Source of the DNA: Symsagittifera roscoffensis
Taxonomy: Eukaryota; Xenacoelomorpha; Acoela; Convolutidae
Assembly: GCF_963678635.1 (NCBI RefSeq)
Contig: NC_087066.1
Coordinates: 60,668,875 to 60,732,874, forward strand
Direction of reading: 5' to 3'
DNA length: 64,000 bases
Part shown: positions 23,298-33,089 of the stretch, piece by piece
Layout: each line of letters starts with the position of its first letter
Numbering within the stretch: the stretch's first letter is position 1
Program-made: the position numbers and the translations under genes
Notes under the pieces: model-generated
What the model was told of the DNA's origin: nothing
Seen by the model: the letters and a program-made list of their open reading frames with translations, nothing else
The model's database searches: none

Positions 23298-23753
23298 TCA
23301 AGTAACATAATACTAACAGACAGTGATTTCATACTCACAAACAGAACATGTGCGATAGCAATCACCGCAGACATGAGTTTTAGGACAGCGTTAGCGGCAG
23401 ATTTTAAGAGAGAATACAAAAACGTGGAATTCCTTTGGAAGCAAAGACCAGGGATAGGGGGCGTAGCAGCCTTACCTCCGGCGGTGTCGCAGATACCGAG
23501 AAAGTACTTATGCTTCTTGGTAACGAGGGCGACGGAGAAGCAGCGGGTGGACCCAGAAAACCTAGTCTTGTCTTTGACGAGGCTGAGGGACTTCCTTGTA
23601 GAAATGGACGTGAAGGAGCTCTCGCTTCCAGTGTACGATCCAAACAGAGGAAGACTGCATCCTCGGGAATTGTACGCGCTTGTGCACGTGATATTCTCTG
23701 ATACGAACATACAAGTATATCTACACAAGAAATATTACTTAAGCATAGGCTGA
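23298..23753 (+). CDS. Macro-domain-like segment at the Pol C-terminus
   Basis: Open in the same frame as Pol from just after TAG 23295; its first ATG is at 23373. The order of features resembles a small macro domain of the ALC1/TARG1 (OARD1) class: a segment ending ITADMSFRTALAADFKREY, where these proteins have an ADM/AxDxxM-x-x-G-I-A-x-x-F-K stretch; then GIGGVAALP; the strand KYLCFLVTR; a helix with ENLVLSLTRLRDFL; LPVYDPNRGRLHP; and a final strand. Macro domains bind ADP-ribose, and many remove it from proteins or nucleic acids. The Gly-rich loop of active family members (usually C-G-L-D) reads NRGRLH here, so catalysis is doubtful. Fold assignment is by pattern only. Confidence 0.5.
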   Translation, partial: SSNIILTDSDFILTNRTCAIAITADMSFRTALAADFKREYKNVEFLWKQRPGIGGVAALPPAVSQIPRKYLCFLVTRATEKQRVDPENLVLSLTRLRDFLVEMDVKELSLPVYDPNRGRLHPRELYALVHVIFSDTNIQVYLHKKYYLSIG

Positions 23754-24147
23754 GTGATGTGCGAGAGGGTGTTAGGCCAAAGACTAAGTTGTGTGTAATA
23801 TGTGATATGTGTGTTATGTTATGTTATGTGTTAGGTTATTAAGATCATGGGTAAGTAGGGGTTAGTGACCATGAACAACTAAATGACGATCTTGGGAATA
23901 GATCCAAAGTTTGGACTGTCCAATCTTAGGTCGAATTCCAAAATTTTAGAAACCAATTGATTTTAATAAATTTTAGGATAAATATCTTTTTATCTGAACT
24001 GTTTTAAGCAAATTTTAACGATATATGTTAAGGTGAAACTGACAAGTGTGACATTCGTGATTTCTTTTCTAGATCCTGATCGATCATTTAATAACTCACT
24101 TGAGTCAAATTATCAAATTGAATCAAATCAAACTTGGAAAGAACAGT
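23754..24147 (+). other. Inter-ORF region with splice acceptor-like site
   Basis: Non-coding, AT-rich, between pol and the SGNH ORF. It contains AATAAA at 23965-23970, an exact copy of the 11-base LTR tip TGTGACATTCG (24047-24057), and directly after it a pyrimidine tract ending in AG (GATTTCTTTTCTAG, AG at 24071-24072), a good 3' splice-site shape. This could let the downstream ORF be made from a spliced subgenomic RNA, as retroviral env is. Confidence 0.5.
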
Positions 24148-27100
24148 ATGGAAAACTTTAACCTGGATGAATTGATGGACCTGGCAGAGGCATATGTAGG
24201 ACCGATGGTAGATGCGATCTATCGTCGGCTGATCGAACGAGACTTCGCTCTGGAGGACCCAGAGGTGGTCATGTTGCTGACCGCCCTGATCAACATCTTG
24301 GGGCACGACAACCGTGGGGACCGCCCCACGGAAGTCCTGTTGATGGCAGCATATGGAGAAAGAGGAGTACTAGACCGCCCGAACATGAGAGTGATGAGGT
24401 GGAGAGACGGGGCTCTCTCAGGGAGTGACTTGGCGAATGAGCCTGGATTGGGAAGTTCTAGGACTTACCAACCAGGTGAGATGCCAATGCCCTCTAAGCC
24501 CAAACCTGGGTTGACGAGAATGCATCGGGAGATGAACAGCGAGGCGACCTCGTCCTGTTCACCACTGAGAGCAGCTGTGCCACCAAAAAGGGCGAAAGTA
24601 ACACAGAAGGTTCAGACGAACCAAACCATACAAGATCTGGACGAGATGAACGATCAGCTGAGAAGTACGAAGAAGGAGCTGGACGAGATGACCAGAAGCA
24701 TGCTCCAGATGGAGGAAGATCGGGACATGTGGAGAAAGTTGTTTGAAGACTGCAACAAAAAGCAGGGTCAAGAGATCGAACGCTTAAGGCAGGAATACAA
24801 AGAGCGATCGGAGCAGGTGGCGTTGACAACGGCCGTGGAAAAAGTGATACCTGCAAGGGATATTCCTTGTGGGCAGTCCCCGATGGAGCTCTTGACACCT
24901 CGAGAAATGAGTCAAACAACGGAGACACGGCTTCCAGCAGAGACGAATCGAGTAACGATCCCGGATCCTAGTGACACCTTGGGTGACCCCGTCGTAGAAC
25001 AGACAGTGAGAAAACTGATAGAGACAGCTGGACGATTGGTCGCTAACAAGAATGCACCAGGTTCCGGGGTGACTGCACCCTATGGAACGATTGACGATAC
25101 GGGCAGAGTACAACTCTCCCAGACAGTGATTAGACAAGGGATAAGTAACGTGACACCACTGATGGGGAGCTCGAGAATTCCAGAGAGGAAAGTACGAAAG
25201 ATGCCAGCGAAGAAAGTGTCTCGTGTAATAGACGTGCAGAAGAATAATCAATTGAAGTATAATTTCACGGGAGTTCCGGAGACAGATCCGAGGGCCTGCT
25301 TCAATCGAGCTACCTGGAGCCCGGCTGTGAACCTGCAGCAACCACCACTCGGGACATCTCACCTGATATTGGGAGACAGTTTAGTCAGAGTGCTGTCGAA
25401 TTTGAGGACCTCGTGGGTCACCGCGGTGATGGCCTTTGGAGGCGCGACGATAGCCCAATTATATCGGATGGTGGAACTGATGAATCCAGGGAAGATTCCC
25501 AATGTGATGATCTTAGTTGGGACGAATGACATCTCCAGAGGATCAGACGAGCAGGAAGCACTGTGGGAGTCAATGATGGTGTGTTTGTTCACTACCCTCT
25601 GGCAGAAGTTCAGTTGCGCGGTATTGACCGTTTGCACTGTGCCAATGAATACGAGAAGCCTGACAGCATCAGGAAGGAGGCACAACGAGGGAGTCATGAG
25701 ATGGAACAACATCTTGAGGAACCTAGCAAATCGAAATGCCGGAAGGATGATCCTCATGGACATTGAACATGAGTTGAGAGCCATGGATCAGGCCAGACTG
25801 ACCACGGATGGCATCCACTTCGACAGTATCGAAGGACAAGCTTGGTTGAATCGAGTCTTCCAAGAACGGTTGGAGGAGCTGGAAGCAGAACTCTTTGACA
25901 CAGGAGTGCTGAAGGAAGAGGGAACGGTGAGTGATGCGGTAATTACCACCTTTGTGCCTCCTAGCCTGGAAACACGCCTGGGTACGGTCCCAGCCGTCAC
26001 GAATTACCGGCAACAAAGCTCCAGCGAACCAGGTCGAAGAACAGACGTGCAGGACCGGTTGGGAGAAGCACCGATGAGGAGAACAATTCATCCTAGGAGA
26101 AGGATAGGACCTGTCAACCAACCAATCGAAGAAGTAGCAGGCGCATCTAGATCGGACACTAGATCGGAGACGACGAGTACCAGTCGAGAGGAAAGACCGA
26201 GCAGAGGCTCATTGTTGTGGTCGAGGTCCATACCGTCTCCTTGGCATATATACAAGGACGAACTAATGAAGCTGGATCTCCAGAGAGTAAGCTTCATCGA
26301 AGATGCAAGGAGAATGTTGAATGGAGCGATGCTATCCGTCAGCAAATTGTACTCGATAACCGGCGTAGACTGGTTGATAGCCGCCAGCATAAATTTCAGC
26401 TCCACGACGGCCCTGAGCTTTGCTGATTTGGAGGGACTGCCCTCTAACAACACGATGGGACCAGTGAATGCGAGACCGTTGCAAGATGTGAGATTGAACC
26501 ATGATGAGGGGAATCGTGAAGAGAGACCAGGAAGATTCCTGACGGCGAGAGCGCCGATTGGACAACACGTGAAGATATTTAGGCAGCTGACGACACCACC
26601 TGGTCATGTGAAGGAGAGAGTGTACCCAAAACTAGTGAACCAAGATGGTGATGCCCAGAGATATGGCGGATTGACAGCGATAAAGAAAGATGAGACCATC
26701 TTCGCCGCCTATGACAAAGCGGAGATGAGGAAGGCCAAAATCATGGTAGTAGCGAATTCAGACTTCGTGTACACCTCCAAGTCTTTGTTTTGGCCGGACG
26801 TCATAATGTTGGCCGCGGTTGACCTAGACCTATTGCAATCAGTGTCTTTGGCTATAGGGGTACAAAGGCAGACAGAAATGAACCCAATTACGATTGTGTT
26901 TGCTGGCATCAATGACCATCTACACAGTAGAGGTTTTCTGAGCAGGCTCAGAGATCCTGCGACAGCAGAAAACGCTGTATGGCCAGCAATAAAAGACATC
27001 CTGGAGTCGATGGGTGAAGTGGTGGATGCGACGAAGGAGGGGTCATTCAATAAAGTGGCGTTGAGAGTAGTATTTCCGTTGTCTCCGGGATATGCACATC

Positions 27101-29811
27101 TCCCGGATGGAATGAAGTTTGTGTATGCAATGGTAGCCTTACTTTCGGAAGGAAAATATGATGTGATCATATCGGCCCCGAATCGCATGATAGAAATGGA
27201 GAACCTGAGGCCACTTAAGGCTGAACTGCCTGCAGTATGGTCAGATATCTCAAACGCGATGAGAGGATTCAAGGACCACGCGCTACACATGTTAGTGTTG
27301 GACGAAGTGCTGGGGTTGGAACTGTCCAACTTCAGTCGGCAACTCAAACTGAAACCGGAAATAGACGACGACCATCGAGTGATCACGGCAATGTCCAACG
27401 ACTTATGGTTCCGAGCAATGGAAATGGCGAGTGAAGACACAAGAAGAAAAAACTCACTAGAGACGAGAGCTCATCTGGAGGCGATGGTTCTGAGAACCAA
27501 GCCGGAAGCCAACCAGTGGCTACACCTGAATCCCAGAGTAGCGGCATTGGGTGCAGATGCTTTTCAGCAAGGCCCCGTAATGATCACGAAGATACATGCC
27601 TACTTGTTGAAGGAGGTGAACCTGGCGGAAAATGCCGGAGAAAAGACCGCTGAGTTTGTGAACAGAATGTGTCAGATTACTCTCGAAACCTTCTGGACTC
27701 AGGAAGTGAAGGGACAGGAGGGATTTGAAAGGACAGACAGCATGCTAGAAGGGTTGGGAGCCGGATGGACCGCGTCCTTCTTGGCAAAAGTTTACCCAAA
27801 AGTCTCGCACTATTTGATAAAAGAATTCCTCCAAGCAGTAGTGAGAGTATCGATAGTGGAATTAATAGCCTTGTTCGTGACATTCGGAGCGGAGAGTTTC
27901 GTGAAAGGACCAGCGATACTGCTTACGGATGGAGTACAGAACCTGCGACTAGACGGACTTCTGACATTGATCGCAATAACCCACGGAAACTTGGGAGGAC
28001 TAATGAAACTGGCACGTTGTCCAGAGCAGATGAAAGAGAGAGTGAGGAATCTGGATATGAAGAAATCCAAGGACTCGTGGAACAAAATAAGAGACCTGAG
28101 ACACACTCTTATCCAGTATCTCTTGCAGCAAAATCGCTTTGGAACCGGAGAAGACGAGACAATTGAAAGAGAGGAAGATGTTAGACGACATTATGGAGGC
28201 ATGCCGCTATTAACAGATTTGAGCTTAGCTATGAGAACCGATCCCTTGGCGCTGATCAGAGGAGTCACGGAGTTCGTGACAGTGATCTATGGACCAGCAG
28301 TCACGTTTGCGTTCCCTGACGTTAAAGTGGAAGCATATAGGAGGTCGGTGCTGCACCTGAACCTCATATCGGCAGTGGACGGTAGTACACTGAACTGGTG
28401 TGAGCAGAACACATTGCGGGAACTCATGAGTGAAAATCTGTTGTTTGCGAAGATATCAGAGCCAGAAATGACGATCATCAACTTTGACGATCACTTCCGT
28501 GACCGCATGGGAGAAGTAGAAAGGGGACACATCGAGGTGTTTCCAAAGCTTTGGAATCTGAGACCCTATGACAAAACGAATGGTGAAATAACCAGAGTGC
28601 CTCGTCTCACTGCAGCATACCACAAGGTGAGAGAAGAAACGAAGGACTGGGGCGATTACAAGAAGCTACCGGAGGCAATCTCTGAATTCCCTATAATAAG
28701 AAGGATGTTGCTCGGAGCAGTCTCCGTGGTACAAACTCCTAGGTTGAGAGCATTCGAAACCAATGAAAGGAGAATAGGGAATTTCGTGGGAACGATGGAT
28801 CCATACTTCGTAGGGAGAAATGCCGCCGTGTTACAGTACACACGATTTGCATACACGGATCAAGCGACGAGAAGGCGAATAAGCAACGCCGCTACTCCCA
28901 AGCCTGGAAGATTTGATGAGGAATGGAAAGGACTAGGCTTAGCTCCGATGAGAATGAGAGGCAGGACAGAATTGCCTGAAGCCTCATTAATCCTGACCAG
29001 TGTGAAAAAGGAGATGAAAGTGGGAGGAATATTGCAGACGAGAACCTTCCTAGCACCCTTCGGCTGTGAAGAAATCAAAGTGGTCCATGGAGAAGAGGAA
29101 GACAAATCAGCCGGTACATTGCTCATACCGAGATTCCAGGAAGAAGCCGACAATGACGAACAAGGACCATCGAGCTCGAACAAGGATAAGTCAGAAGGAG
29201 ATGACGGACAGGGTGGAAGCCGTCAGACTGAAGAACCCATGCAACAAGATCAAGCTGGTGGGGAAGACGACAGGGCATCGACAGGAGGAACATCCAGCCT
29301 GGATTTCAATATCTTCAGTGATCTTGAGAATAATGCAGACACGTTGGAAACGACTGAGCCAGCGGATGAAGGCATCTCGACACTGGAACCTCCGTCAGCC
29401 TTTGAGGAAATGAAACGGAATTTGCCGGAGAGCAGCTCTCCTGGCAATTCAAGAAATAACGACCAGAGAATCCTCATGGAATCACCTAGGAGGAGAAGAA
29501 TAGAGGCCTCAGCCAGAGTACCTTTCTTGGGAACGCTGCCCGAAGAAGAATGGGAAGTACATCACCGAGACCACGAGAGTAGGACGGGATGTAAGCTGGA
29601 CAGAGTGGCGTTTATGGAAGAAGTCTGGACCGTGATTCAGAGCTATGGGACCCAGTCCATCCTCAAAACAGGTCTCAATCAACCCTTGATGAGAGAAGTA
29701 CTTGACAAGCTTGATGAGTGTGAAGGGAGACTGAGTGAGTTGTTGATCGACTCAGCCACTGATGAGAGTGAAGCGAATTCTCCCATCAAGATGACACCGC
29801 AGGACGATTAA
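24148..29811 (+). CDS. 1887-residue accessory ORF with SGNH hydrolase domain
   Basis: Intact ORF; the start is the first ATG (24148), 76 bp after the putative splice acceptor. Numbering is from that Met. Residues about 165-240 are a charged coiled coil. About 400-570 form an SGNH/GDSL hydrolase: block I LGDSLVR (Ser411), block II AFGGAT (Gly431), block III GTND (Asn460), block V DGIH (Asp554, His557). All four catalytic positions are present, so esterase/lipase-type activity is plausible. An Arg/Ser-rich linker follows. About 860-1070 may be a second SGNH fold with FAGIND (Asn922) but no clear GDS serine. Residues 1070-1650 look globular and helical but unrecognised; the C-terminus is acidic. 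Esterase domains are known in ORF1 of CR1-type LINEs; I know of none as a standard part of gypsy elements. It is the largest intact ORF here. Confidence 0.8.
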   Translation: MENFNLDELMDLAEAYVGPMVDAIYRRLIERDFALEDPEVVMLLTALINILGHDNRGDRPTEVLLMAAYGERGVLDRPNMRVMRWRDGALSGSDLANEPGLGSSRTYQPGEMPMPSKPKPGLTRMHREMNSEATSSCSPLRAAVPPKRAKVTQKVQTNQTIQDLDEMNDQLRSTKKELDEMTRSMLQMEEDRDMWRKLFEDCNKKQGQEIERLRQEYKERSEQVALTTAVEKVIPARDIPCGQSPMELLTPREMSQTTETRLPAETNRVTIPDPSDTLGDPVVEQTVRKLIETAGRLVANKNAPGSGVTAPYGTIDDTGRVQLSQTVIRQGISNVTPLMGSSRIPERKVRKMPAKKVSRVIDVQKNNQLKYNFTGVPETDPRACFNRATWSPAVNLQQPPLGTSHLILGDSLVRVLSNLRTSWVTAVMAFGGATIAQLYRMVELMNPGKIPNVMILVGTNDISRGSDEQEALWESMMVCLFTTLWQKFSCAVLTVCTVPMNTRSLTASGRRHNEGVMRWNNILRNLANRNAGRMILMDIEHELRAMDQARLTTDGIHFDSIEGQAWLNRVFQERLEELEAELFDTGVLKEEGTVSDAVITTFVPPSLETRLGTVPAVTNYRQQSSSEPGRRTDVQDRLGEAPMRRTIHPRRRIGPVNQPIEEVAGASRSDTRSETTSTSREERPSRGSLLWSRSIPSPWHIYKDELMKLDLQRVSFIEDARRMLNGAMLSVSKLYSITGVDWLIAASINFSSTTALSFADLEGLPSNNTMGPVNARPLQDVRLNHDEGNREERPGRFLTARAPIGQHVKIFRQLTTPPGHVKERVYPKLVNQDGDAQRYGGLTAIKKDETIFAAYDKAEMRKAKIMVVANSDFVYTSKSLFWPDVIMLAAVDLDLLQSVSLAIGVQRQTEMNPITIVFAGINDHLHSRGFLSRLRDPATAENAVWPAIKDILESMGEVVDATKEGSFNKVALRVVFPLSPGYAHLPDGMKFVYAMVALLSEGKYDVIISAPNRMIEMENLRPLKAELPAVWSDISNAMRGFKDHALHMLVLDEVLGLELSNFSRQLKLKPEIDDDHRVITAMSNDLWFRAMEMASEDTRRKNSLETRAHLEAMVLRTKPEANQWLHLNPRVAALGADAFQQGPVMITKIHAYLLKEVNLAENAGEKTAEFVNRMCQITLETFWTQEVKGQEGFERTDSMLEGLGAGWTASFLAKVYPKVSHYLIKEFLQAVVRVSIVELIALFVTFGAESFVKGPAILLTDGVQNLRLDGLLTLIAITHGNLGGLMKLARCPEQMKERVRNLDMKKSKDSWNKIRDLRHTLIQYLLQQNRFGTGEDETIEREEDVRRHYGGMPLLTDLSLAMRTDPLALIRGVTEFVTVIYGPAVTFAFPDVKVEAYRRSVLHLNLISAVDGSTLNWCEQNTLRELMSENLLFAKISEPEMTIINFDDHFRDRMGEVERGHIEVFPKLWNLRPYDKTNGEITRVPRLTAAYHKVREETKDWGDYKKLPEAISEFPIIRRMLLGAVSVVQTPRLRAFETNERRIGNFVGTMDPYFVGRNAAVLQYTRFAYTDQATRRRISNAATPKPGRFDEEWKGLGLAPMRMRGRTELPEASLILTSVKKEMKVGGILQTRTFLAPFGCEEIKVVHGEEEDKSAGTLLIPRFQEEADNDEQGPSSSNKDKSEGDDGQGGSRQTEEPMQQDQAGGEDDRASTGGTSSLDFNIFSDLENNADTLETTEPADEGISTLEPPSAFEEMKRNLPESSSPGNSRNNDQRILMESPRRRRIEASARVPFLGTLPEEEWEVHHRDHESRTGCKLDRVAFMEEVWTVIQSYGTQSILKTGLNQPLMREVLDKLDECEGRLSELLIDSATDESEANSPIKMTPQDD

Positions 29812-29850
29812 GGAGAGGTGGTGTATCTGTCGAGAACCAGGAGAGGGACG

Positions 29851-31005
29851 ATGCGATCGAAAATGGTGATTGATAAAATCAATGCGATGAAAATGAAGTT
29901 AGGTAGCAGAGTGATGCCGAGGAGAGTTGGAAAGACGAAGGTGGATTCAGAAATATCGATGAAGGCTGGTAACTCAGCAAAAAGGAAGCGAGTCGAGGAG
30001 GTCATGGACTTGGGGCAAGGTAATTATCAATTGTCTGGCACAGATAGAATATTAACCGATATAGCGATGGTGCCACCCATTCTCATGGCGGGGATAAAGT
30101 CAACCGGTTATAAGTCCAAAAGGAGTGACCGCACTCTGACTGGAGCAGCTTTAGAAATGGAAATACTAAGCCAATGTGGAGAGAGCAAAATGAGGGACTT
30201 CAAGCCATCTCCCATGAATCATGGAAAGGGAAGTGTTGCAGGACAACTAACACCAGTGGAATACAACCGACTAACCGTGTCGGAGACAGTGTTGATAGAT
30301 GAACCCACCGGTGGATACATGGAGATGTTGGAATACCGAAACTCGGCTAGAGGGTATGTGATGGCCCCTGAAGACGAAAAAGCCATGGAGGGTTATCTGG
30401 AAATGATGTTGCGAGGCACCACCCTCAAGCAGAAGGCGTATGGAACTTTGGCGTCGTCTGACATACAGGCGGAAACAATCGAGCAGTTAGTGAGCCTTCC
30501 ATGGAAAGCAGTAGTGTTGAGGTATTTCGAGGAAGAGATGAGGACTACGCCAAGAATAAATGCTCTCGTGGCAGTACCTTACGTAAGGACAGAGTTACAA
30601 CTCAGATTCGCCTGGTGCATGATGGGACTGACTCGCGAAGAATATGATTCAGAAGAAAGAAAGAGATCAAATGAAGAAAAGGTTTTCCTTATGACGAATC
30701 TGAGGGATCTGATAGTCCAGGAGGGAGCAGCAGTAGCGTGTGCGAAGCGGAGAGATGCTCTCTGTTTCATTCGATTCCTGATAGGGCAGATTTCAGTACC
30801 TGCATTAAACACTTGTGTTAAAATGTTGAGGGAAGGCGATGAGCGAACGAAAGCCTTGTTCTTGCTAGCAATGCTGGATATGCAGCAAAGTAAACCAATG
30901 AGGGTGAAAATGAAAGAACCTGAGGAGTTGGAACCCATGAAAAAGATAGACGAGATCAGGAGATTCTCAAACAAGGAGTTGAGACTCACTAAAGAATCTA
31001 TGTGA
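29851..31005 (+). CDS. Accessory ORF3, unrecognised (384 aa)
   Basis: Begins at ATG 29851, 40 bp after the TAA of the SGNH ORF and in the same reading frame, so it may once have been its C-terminal part. The product is basic at the N-terminus (KRKRVEEV), then mixed helical, with many Met and Glu. No signal peptide or membrane segment is evident, which argues against a conventional envelope protein. No family was recognised. It ends at TGA 31003; the same frame stays largely open to 31407. Codon use and GC resemble gag-pol. Confidence 0.55.
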   Translation: MRSKMVIDKINAMKMKLGSRVMPRRVGKTKVDSEISMKAGNSAKRKRVEEVMDLGQGNYQLSGTDRILTDIAMVPPILMAGIKSTGYKSKRSDRTLTGAALEMEILSQCGESKMRDFKPSPMNHGKGSVAGQLTPVEYNRLTVSETVLIDEPTGGYMEMLEYRNSARGYVMAPEDEKAMEGYLEMMLRGTTLKQKAYGTLASSDIQAETIEQLVSLPWKAVVLRYFEEEMRTTPRINALVAVPYVRTELQLRFAWCMMGLTREEYDSEERKRSNEEKVFLMTNLRDLIVQEGAAVACAKRRDALCFIRFLIGQISVPALNTCVKMLREGDERTKALFLLAMLDMQQSKPMRVKMKEPEELEPMKKIDEIRRFSNKELRLTKESM

Positions 31006-31407
31006 GCATTGCCGAAATCCAGTGAATACTGTGGACCGATCAAGAAGAAGTCCTATAGCTAAGTATCTGGGATTATAGGGATAGCGTACAATCCTTTCCT
31101 GAGTGAAGACATACGTGATTGCTTCTTTGATTATGAGCAGGCGGTGTTACTAAGATTCTGGACGTCCAGAATTGTAACGATTAAGAGCGTTAACAATCCA
31201 CAGGCCAAATTGGGATTGGTCTTGGAAGAAGAGGTGACTGCACCTTCAGTACCAAAATCCGACAAGAGAGTGGAGTTTGGGTTGGGATTCTCAGATGAAT
31301 TACTGAGAACGAGCTTGATGGCAGTGTGGGAATTGATGAGGCCATCATGGTGTCCTAGTCCCAACGCTGACTCAATATTACGGGCGACACAAGACAGAGG
31401 GAACTGA
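31006..31407 (+). pseudogene. Continuation of ORF3 frame, interrupted
   Basis: Same frame as ORF3 after TGA 31003. It is interrupted by TAA 31060-31062, then open to 31407, with protein-like sequence including FLSEDIRDCFFDYEQAVLL and ELMRPSWCPSPNADSIL. It looks like the decayed C-terminal part of ORF3. Function unknown. Confidence 0.45.
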
Positions 31408-31451
31408 ATGCAGACTGTAACCGGCGTGACCTCAACATCATATATAATGTG

Positions 31452-33089
31452 ATGATAACAGCCTCTAAGAGCAACGGAGAAGATAAAGTAGAGTTGCCTG
31501 GCTGGGGACCAGAAGACTGGGTCAAACCTGGTAGCTGTCTGGCGGAGGTCTGTGGGCTGGAGGGTCATGTTTGTGGAGGTCTGGACTGTGTGAAAACCCT
31601 GGAGAAACAACACAAGCAATTGACAGTATTGTTTGGAAATGTAGTAATGAAAGCAAGAACAGAAACGGAACTAATAGCAGATTGCCATGGAGGAACCGAT
31701 GTGAATCTAGTGACTGCACTAAGATTCTACAGCATGTTTGGTTCTTTAGAGTCACTATTGAATCTAGAACAGAAACATGAGATGGTCACAGCCATCAGCG
31801 TAGAAGTATTTCCAGGAGTTCTGCAGACTGAGCAGAAATATCTAGGAAAATGGAGGGAAGCAATCGAAACAGAGATGAACATCAGACACAGCGAAACTTA
31901 TTGTAGACCATCAGGAGCACGATATGTGGTGGGTTCAACGTTGGCTCCAATGTGCAAGAGCAGGTATCCTGTACATTTCGTAGCTGTGGACGTGAAGAGT
32001 ACAAGAACGATTGTGGATCAAGCCTTCTCAGTGCCGAAGTGTGTGAGATTGGCGAGAATGTCTGAAAAGTCTTACGAGTTACTATGTAAGATGTTCTCAG
32101 CAATTCCAGAGAGAACCAAAGAAGAGTTGGAGTCAATACTAGGAAAGAAGTTCATGGGATATGTGAGCGGGAACTTCAGTGACTTCGAAAAACAGAAACA
32201 GAGAGGATCAACTGTCACAGATTACAATGCAGTAGATGAGAATGATGAAATCCACCGAGTGATGATGGAAGTGGAACCATTGCTGGAAGCTTCGAAAAAA
32301 CGTAATTGGAGGAGCATCATGTTGACGCATGGCGAGTTTCCTTGCCACTGCTTGCTGCAGACCTGGTGGTATCCCAAGCGTAGTAATCTGATGTTGATCT
32401 GGGACTCTGGAGAGCTGCTCTCCATGGGTTTACCAGATTCATCACAGCCCGTAACAATAGTGATAGTGGGAGTTATGATGGCGATACGATGGCTGGAAGC
32501 TCATGTGAGAGAAAATAATAGACAGGAGGCGCCGACGAGAGAACAATTGCGGAAATTAGATTGTCTAAAAGATTTAGATCTTTTTGAGACAATGTGCAAA
32601 GTTCTAAACATTCCGATGGAAGTGAAGAAGATATGGGCAAGAAAACGATTGATGCCATGATTCAGAGCTAACATGACTGCATGGTTGTACGAGTATGCGA
32701 AAAAGCATATGTCGAAGCATGGCAGAGTGTACAGTGAATACCAGCTGGACATTTGAGCAGGGGCTTTCAAGCGAGCATTCGTGACTCATCGGAATGCAGT
32801 GACCACCGCCGTGAAAAGAATTTCCAGGACGAGTGAGCGTGGTGGAAATGAGAAGGCAGAGATGCTGAAAGAAGATTTGGAGAGAAACGTGACGTTGTGT
32901 CTCCACAACAGTTTCTGCAGAAACAGAGAATCCAACGTGGATCCCCTACCTTGCTGTAAACAGAGGGTAGAAGAGCAGAAGTGTTGGAGGACGGCTTCCA
33001 GCAGCGTCAGGATAGCCAACGATGTGCTACAAGACACGGAAACCGAAAGTGCGGAGTCAGTATCACAGGAGGAAGAAATGGAACATTGA
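31452..33089 (+). pseudogene. Accessory ORF4, unrecognised, two in-frame TGA
   Basis: Starts at ATG 31452; 402 codons to TGA 32658-32660, then the same frame is open to TGA 32754-32756 and again to 33089. Composition is coding-like throughout. The first part has several Cys (CGLEGHVCGGLDC). One hydrophobic stretch, VTIVIVGVMMAIRWL near residue 335, could be a buried strand or a weak membrane segment. The end is Cys-containing and Glu-rich. No signal peptide is seen, so I do not call it envelope. It is the last gene of the element, in the position where env would be. Both internal stops are TGA, consistent with CGA-to-TGA decay. Confidence 0.5.

Noticed and set aside
22982-23728. A 248-codon minus-strand frame opposite the Pol C-terminus
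   Set aside because: It is the antisense shadow of the Pol/macro frame, which has the consistent domain context and frame.
14778-32756. A variant genetic code in which TGA is sense
   Set aside because: UNG and RFC2 both end in TGA at the expected length, so TGA is a normal stop in this genome.
31449-33089. ORF4 as a retroviral-type envelope gene
   Set aside because: It is in the env position, but I see no signal peptide, cleavage site or convincing membrane anchor.
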